Positions 58,252 to 64,000 of a stretch of DNA of 64,000 nt are shown in pieces; position 1 is the stretch's first letter, and each line of letters starts with the position of its first letter. Source of the DNA: Alentia gelatinosa. Lineage: Eukaryota; Annelida; Polychaeta; Phyllodocida; Polynoidae. Location: NCBI GenBank assembly GCA_950022655.1, contig OX465589.1, forward strand, positions 27,147,626 to 27,211,625. Reading direction: 5' to 3'. The notes under the pieces are model-generated. The model saw only the letters and a program-made list of their open reading frames with translations. It did not search any database and was not told the origin of the DNA. A program made the translations under genes and the position numbers.

Positions 58252-58973
58252 GGGGGCCCTCCCACCTACTACGATTAACTCTACGATTAACCCTTTGGCC
58301 TCGTCAGCGACAAACTGAAAAAATCGTGGAGGTGTCGCCGACGACACTGTCAATTAGTCAGGTTTTCTCGCCGAGCTCTGTGCGCGCTACGACGCGCTAC
58401 GACACGCTACAACAAAAAAACCTTTATCGTAGAGGGTCTACGAAATTCAAACATGTTTGAATTTCGTAGGCCATCGTACGCCGTCGGCGACAAATGCGGC
58501 CGGGTAAATCCCTCTCATATGCGAAATACTTCACCGAAATTTATGAAATTTGCAGATCCGATGCACTATATCATGACGATACAGCACTGCAAATTTGGAG
58601 TCATTCAATAAAGACTGAGGGTCAAATCAATCATTTTATAGTTTAGCTTGGAACTGTTGTTTTTTTTGTCTCAAAAATAATATTGTATTGCTATGTATAT
58701 TCTATTAAAAAACCTATTATAACGATGCATTGTTTCTTTGAATTATAACAGATTTTATAAATGCTACCTCAAATAGATAGTTAAAAGAGTTTTCCCGCCT
58801 TTTTTTGTCGCCGACATGCCGGGTAAAAAAAGGCAACCCTCCTAATACGTTACGACGCACTACGATTAAGTTCCCGACGGTGGTGCGTGTCGCCGACGTT
58901 GTCGCCGACACGCACCACCGTCGGGAACTTAATTGTAGCCCGTCGTAGCCCGTCATAGTAGTTGGGAGGGCCC
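58252..58973 (+). mobile_element. Element M, copy 2, with both ends (about 722 bp)
   Basis: Left end GGGCCCTCCCACCTACTACG; right end is the inverse of GGGCCCTCCCAACTACTATG. The first 400 bases repeat copy 1. Near the right end is a perfect hairpin: 32-base arms at 58866-58897 and 58901-58932 with a 3-base loop (arm start TTAAGTTCCCGACGGTGGTG). Confidence 0.8.
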
Positions 58974-59721
58974 ACTTAGGGTTTTAATGGGTACAGAATT
59001 GGGTGAACCACTGGGAAGTATAATTATGGATGGTAGAGTTGTATGCCCCTTGCAAAAGGTGCTGATTAGGAAGACCTTGCTTCATCCGTCTCCCTTTTTG
59101 CGCTCATTATCAGGACATCAACTCTGTCTATCTTGTCGACTTATGCCTTGCAATCTTTCAGGAGGTCAGAAGGCTACTCTCTGTCCATGGAATCCTGATT
59201 TTCTTTATTTTACATTCAGTTCATAGTCCCTCCTCTCAAAGCAAATCCTTTTATCCCTGATATCTGAGAGTACGGGATACTGTTCTTTTGTGAGTTTGGG
59301 CTGCTTGGTTTTGTGTACCATTGATCTTTCTCCATTATTGAATCAGTGATCATGTTTACCATGATCTTGGCTGATTGTCCCTGAAAAGATGCTCTGCTTC
59401 CTCCCCATATATGAGGGCCTCCGCTAGGTGTTTCATGATGCTCATCGCCGAGGCCTTTCTTTCTGCCAGGATCTGGTTGAGTATCTCGGTATCAAGGTAG
59501 ACCGGGAGTGAGGCGGGAAAATAACATCTCCCCAATAAGCTCGCAGGGAGTTGAAGAGAGAAATTCCTCCTTGTATGTGAAAGTTTGCACCTCACTATAC
59601 ATGATGAAAAGCCTATAAATGGCCCTTGACATGGTACATATGGGGCTCTCATGTGATCATTAGATCTGCCTGATGGCTGCAATTACATCCCCATCTTTTA
59701 GAGGGATAGGAAGTATCTCAG
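58974..59721. other. No recognised gene
   Basis: A 108-codon minus-strand frame (59356-59682) has a C-terminal stretch (EILNQILAERKASAMSIMKH) that could be helical, but I cannot assign it. It adjoins the DIRS RT on the opposite strand. Confidence 0.35.
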
Positions 59722-59970
59722 GTTTGAGTGGAAGTAACAGCTACTCCAGTTTACTTGTCTTAGTAATGGTCTAGCAAAAGCGCAGAGACAGTTCAGCGTG
59801 GTGTTGAAAGCGGTGTTTTGCCCACTTGCAAGGGTAGAGGTTCTCTATTTTCCGGTACATTGATTATATCTTCATCATGGCAGAAACTATGCAAGCCTGT
59901 CATGAAGACATTCAGGAGCTAGCTACCGTCTCTACTGGTGAAGTTATCAGGTTAATGAAAAAAAAAATGT
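59722..59970 (+). pseudogene. DIRS-like retrotransposon RT core fragment
   Basis: Reads LQFTCLSNGLAKAQRQFSVV then LKAVF, matching the conserved FTCLPNGL---PR-FT--LKPV block of DIRS/Ty3-type RTs, followed after frame changes by RYIDYIFIMAETMQACHEDI and QELATV, the catalytic YIDD region. Here the fourth residue is tyrosine, not aspartate, so the copy would be inactive even without the frameshifts. The sequence ends where LINE motifs start at about 59977. Confidence 0.7.
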
Positions 59971-59974
59971 ATAA

Positions 59975-60965
59975 CTAGTCGATCCACTACATCAATCACA
60001 GCAGACATAACCGACGGCATTTTATCCTAACATAGACCACCCTCACATAATTACTGCCATATTTATAGATTACACCAAGGATTTCGATAGTGTAGACTAC
60101 ATATATTGAACTGGAAAATTTGCTTTGCCCAAAAGTTTAACACCTGGATTCTTGACTATCTCTCCAATAGGAAGCAATACACTAAACCAAACATTATCCT
60201 TTCAGATACGATGAAAATCCCACATGGTGTCCCCTAGGGATCAACCCTAGGGCTCCTCTTCCTTTCGCTATACATTAATTACATGGATCATTTTTTAACA
60301 AATAGCAAAATAAAACCTACGCTGATAATGCTGCCATCTACACATCCCACGTGAATCACAACACTGCAATAGTTAACCTTCAAAAGGATCCCGACCATTT
60401 GTCTAACTGGTGCAATAACAATGAACACGCAATAACCATCAATAAAACAAAAGTAATGAGATTTGGAACAAATCACAAGCAAACAAATATCAGACAATCG
60501 CCATCTATTTAGATAACAAAAGACTTGATGAAGTAAACAGTTTTACATATATAGCTATCATACTAGATCAAACTCTCAGCTTTAATCAACATGGAAAAAA
60601 AACCTTATTAAGAAAGTATCATACAAGACACACTAATTTCAGCAAATTCGGAAATACCTAACGACAAAACACTCGAACAATATATAAAAAGCAAGGGTGT
60701 TACCTTATTTTGAATATGGTGTTATTTTCGCGCATAACTGCAAGACAGCGCTAATAGAAAAAATACAACCAATCCCGAATAAAGCACTTAAGATCTGTTT
60801 AAAAACTCGAACCAGAACCAACACTAACTATGTTCACACCAGATGTAGAATCAGTGAATTATATGAGAGAAGAGAGGCCAACCCAGCCTACACCAGAAGA
60901 AAATCAGGTAAACACATAGATGATACAATACAAAATATCCGCCAAGGAGAAGTCCCAATTTAGCG
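59975..60965 (+). pseudogene. Decayed LINE RT (middle to C-terminal part)
   Basis: Reads SRSTTSITADITDGIL, then FIDYTKDFDSVDY with the first catalytic aspartate (about 60060-60100), WILDYLSNRKQYTKPNII, IPHGVP-stop-GSTLG (the PQG block, glutamine codon now a stop), LYINYMDHFLTNSKI, YADNAAIY (the YADD box with N in fourth position, about 60318), LSNWCNNNEHAITINKTKVM and, after a shift, LPYFEYGVIF, IPNKALKICLKT and ISELYERREANPAYTRR. The order and spacing fit CR1/jockey-type non-LTR elements, and the length (about 1 kb) covers most of the RT and following domain. Upstream endonuclease is absent. It abuts a DIRS fragment with no visible spacer, so the LINE probably inserted there, 5'-truncated. 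Confidence 0.85.
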
Positions 60966-62223
60966 AGTTGATCCCTTCCGACTAGAAACCTACAGATGAA
61001 GTATCAGTTATATATCCTCCGTACTTGTGTCGAATTGGATAGAACGGATGATGTTAAACACATGGTTCATTCCTTTCAGTAATGACTACTTAGCTTTTGT
61101 AATACACGAGGTTGGTATTTGCGTTTCACTTCCCAGGGATTGTGCAACGATGGAGAAAGCACATGTCGCCTTAAGGATACACAATTGTTCAACGCTAGAT
61201 GGTTCACATGTATATTAAATACGGCTTTTTGAACTATTGAATTTGTAGAACGTAACCTTCCTGTATTAGGTATGAATTCAAGGCTATACACCTGGACATC
61301 CCATGTACCGGTAAATATATCATGCATCCATATGTGGCCACTGGTGCCTACAGAGAACAGGGACTTCTTCCTAACACATTCCTGGGGGAGCTGTGCTCAC
61401 CCTGAAAATAGTCATGTTCCAGTTCCCTGACACCGGAATGTCAGGTAACGCCGTGGGAACCGGATTATTAGCCAAAACCAATAATCTCGCTCAACCACCA
61501 AGAGGGTTTGGAAAAACCTACTGCCTTCATGAGGCCCCAAGGATTCACTTTTAGCAGGGAGAACACACAAGTGACCTGCTGTCTGCTGCAGACCCAGCCT
61601 TGTATATGAGCTGAGTTATGCAATCCGGGCGGACCTGTAGCACTTACGTGCACAGGCTCTCCTGAACCGTTACACATCACGGACTGGCACTCTGCGTTCT
61701 TTACCAAAAAAATACAAAAATTACTACCAAAGTTTAGTGGATGAACCTGAAACTCTCAGTTTCCAATCGATAGTTCTGGCCCTTTGAATAATGGGGACCG
61801 TTCTCCATTTACTGTCAACCATCTACCAATCATCCCTTCAGCATCCTTGTAATAAGTGTTGATATTTCCTGGCAAATACCACAATGAGAAATGAAATAAA
61901 ACAACAGCGGTGTCCCAATGTGCAGTCAAGGCTTAGCAATCATTGCACCCTGAAAAGTCAGATTTTGACATTTTTCCATGGTGAAAATTCGGGACTTAGC
62001 CATTTTCACATCCTAAAATGTCAGACTTTGACATTTTCCAAACTGCAAAGCCTAGCCTTTGTTACATACAAAAAGAATTGACAAGACATTTTGCCATACT
62101 GAAAAGTCAAGACAGTTTGTACACTTGATGGAGTAAGATTTTAAGCTGCTGACTTTTATGGGCCATCAAAAAAGTGGGAAGCAATCGCCCCCTGCTCCCC
62201 CCACTATTCTGACGCCACTATTG
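60966..62223. other. No recognised feature
   Basis: Likely includes the LINE 3' region just after 60965. Short frames (61076-61327, 61468-61707) show no motif. Near 61950-62110 the phrase AAAGTCAGA or AATGTCAGA with TTTGACATTTT occurs repeatedly, a degenerate local repeat. Confidence 0.4.
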
Positions 62224-62449
62224 TTCCCAACACTTATGTTCACAACCAAATTCCATGTTACCCTACCAATTTGTTCTTTCCAGTAATATAGGCATTTTGA
62301 GCTACATAATGACTGTCTTGATTTTGCTACAGGTATGGGCATGTTGCATGTCAAATTGACCGTCTTGATGAGTTCTAATTTGGTAGGGTAACATAAAATT
62401 TGATTGCCATGGAAAACTGATTAAAGAATGTGAACATAAGTGTTGGGAA
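62224..62449. mobile_element. Element R (226 bp) with perfect 20-bp inverted ends
   Basis: Starts TTCCCAACACTTATGTTCAC and ends with its exact inverse. Subterminal ATGTTACCCTACCAA and inverse are also matched. No coding capacity. Confidence 0.85.
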
Positions 62450-63251
62450 TAGGTGACTATCACTGTGACTAAATATTTATGGAATTATGTAGCCATCTAT
62501 ATTGAAATTGGATCAGATCTAATGAAACAATGTTTTCTCTATGGATACCGATATTTGGTTCCTATGTCGATAAGTTTCATCAAATACAACAGAAATGGTA
62601 GCATTCATTAGAACACATCAAGACGGTTAAAATCTATTTATTTCTCCACATAAAATACATTATTTAACAACCATTTTACACCCTAAAATTGATAGGATAA
62701 AATATTTCATAAAATGGATAAATATGACAGTATTCAAATATGAGAGCATGAATAAAAGTGATTAAATATATGAGAATCACATTTGATGAGACCGCTGAGC
62801 CGGTTTAGTACATGTCTAAAATGGATAGTGGTATAGCCATCCGATTGGTAAAAACTATAGGGAGTAGTGTATGGGAAAGCTCTATGAATTCTCCCCAAAA
62901 TATAAACAATAACAACAAATCTTACCCTAGTATGGAGAGGAACCATGTTCTAGTCACCCGTTCGCATCAACACCTGCCACTCATCGTCAAAAAAGTCTTC
63001 GAACTCATCCTCAAAATCTCAGTTCGCGATCTAAAGAAATGTGCGCATGCGAGTAGAGGTGCAACCGATGCAGGTGCGACTCGCTGTATGCGTTTTCATT
63101 TGTTTCCCAGAATTTCAATCGCAGATAAACTTCGCCAGGGCACTTCATGAATTCAAAACATAGGTGTTCATTCAATATATATATACCCTGTTTTCATCAC
63201 ATATTGACGGTCACTTTCTTGCTGAAATCGACTGAAAAAGTTGATTAAATA
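62450..63251. other. No recognised feature
   Basis: A 112-codon plus-strand frame (62812-63150) has no motif I can name; not called as a gene. Confidence 0.4.
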
Positions 63252-63450
63252 CACTGCACCAAACTGGCTGTAAATTGACTTGTTTTCAAATATATGCGTC
63301 CATATTTCGCACCAGCGTACGAGGCGTATGTACAAGACTGTTTCCTTTTAAACACATACACCTCTTGGCTGTATTTCACACCAAGCATATACGAGAGGAA
63401 ATATTCTCTGCGCGATATATATACACTGGGCGTAAATGTGTACCAATAAA
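63252..63450 (-). repeat. Repeat F3, partial, reversed
   Basis: Edge CACTGCACCAAACTGG resembles the F end; interior CTTGGCTGTATTTCACACC and GGAAATAT match the reverse complement of 48885-48950. The other end is not clear. Confidence 0.55.
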
Positions 63451-63540
63451 AAACTAAAAAGTCCTTCTCCCGATTCTGACTCGACCCCCGCCGCTGCCGT
63501 GAATTATCAGTGTGTTGTTTTAGCACTATAGCGCCGCCAT

Positions 63541-64000
63541 CTCTTCCTGCACTGTCAGTGAAGCCCTGTCCTCCTTACAATCCTCGCCTGCTCTCCTCTC
63601 AAGCATTATAAAGGCTTACACCGAGAACCCTACAGAAGAGCGGCGGGCAACGTGGGAGACAGCTAGGTTAGGCTGGGGGTAGGCAGGGGCATAGGCAGGG
63701 GGTAGGCTGAGCATAGGCAGGGGTTAGGCGAGGGGTAGGCAGGGGTAGGAGTTGGTATGAGTGTAGAGGTTGTGGTGGTCTGTCATGTCTCTCCCTACAC
63801 TCTCAGTGAACCCCTGTTTCCCTCCCCTCTCCTGCCTCCATGCGTTACCCTAAGTCCCCCGGCCTTACCCCGGCCATACCCCGAACGTACCCCGGACGTA
63901 CCCCGAACGTACCCCAGACATACCCCAGACGTACCCCAGATGTGGTTGTGGTTATATCCTTATATATATACACACTCACCTTGAACCCTACAGAAGAGTC
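63541..64000. repeat. GC-rich duplicated segment with two minisatellites
   Basis: GAACCCTACAGAAGAG occurs at 63625-63640 and 63983-63998; GTCAGTGAAGCCCTGT (63554) and CTCAGTGAACCCCTGT (63799) are likewise paired. Between them are a G-rich array of GGGTAGGCAG-like units (63665-63755) and a C-rich array of 11-base units like ACCCCGAACGT (63870-63940). Cut by the window end. Confidence 0.75.

Noticed and set aside
1..64000. CRISPR array, prokaryotic operon, prophage or tRNA/rRNA genes
   Set aside because: No regularly spaced identical repeats, no tight gene packing, no cloverleaf with A and B boxes; the tandem arrays present are minisatellites or transposon copies.

Overview
The window looks like repeat-dense intergenic DNA from an animal nuclear genome, most likely a marine invertebrate; that last step is inference. 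The evidence is: no open frame longer than 140 codons on either strand in 64 kb, no operon-like gene packing, AT-rich sequence, decayed non-LTR (LINE) and DIRS-like retrotransposon reverse transcriptases, and many copies of short terminal-inverted-repeat elements (MITE-like DNA transposons). I found no intact host protein-coding gene, tRNA, rRNA or CRISPR array. The only protein-level homology I can support is from dead retroelements.

Layout. 1.6-3 kb: a decayed DIRS-like RT/RNase H followed by hairpin repeat I1. 4-10 kb: type A MITEs, C and B repeats, and a LINE (7.6-9.8 kb) split by two type A insertions. 10-17 kb: Q, T, G, B, J and K elements and a TTAA-bounded element. 17.4-20.5 kb: a CpG-rich promoter-like patch, then a jockey-like LINE split by B and I elements. 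21-26 kb: two GC-rich blocks carrying the T repeat, a type A element, a DIRS RNase H tail and hairpin elements. 27-30 kb: L, C and N elements. 30-33.4 kb: nothing recognised. 33.4-34.5 kb: a DIRS RT on the minus strand and an unassigned 140-codon ORF. 35-39 kb: A, D and C elements, including a large D palindrome. 40.3-43.4 kb: a possible TTAA-type (piggyBac-like) unit with several MITEs inside. 44.4-45 kb: a LINE 3' end. 45.9-51 kb: a TTAA-type MITE and B, F and D elements. 51.9-52.9 kb: a minisatellite whose orientation flips. 53-54 kb: a DIRS piece joined to D elements. 55.1-55.5 kb: three near-identical 142-bp tandem units. 56-59 kb: A and tandem M elements. 59.7-61 kb: a DIRS RT abutting a LINE RT. 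62-64 kb: an R MITE, an F copy and GC-rich minisatellites.

The parts do not form a pathway. What can be read is the order of insertion (MITEs within LINE, DIRS and T repeats). Family letters (A, B, C...) are my own labels for repeats compared within this window; boundaries are approximate except where inverted ends are stated. Family assignments come from recognising protein motifs by eye, not from a search.
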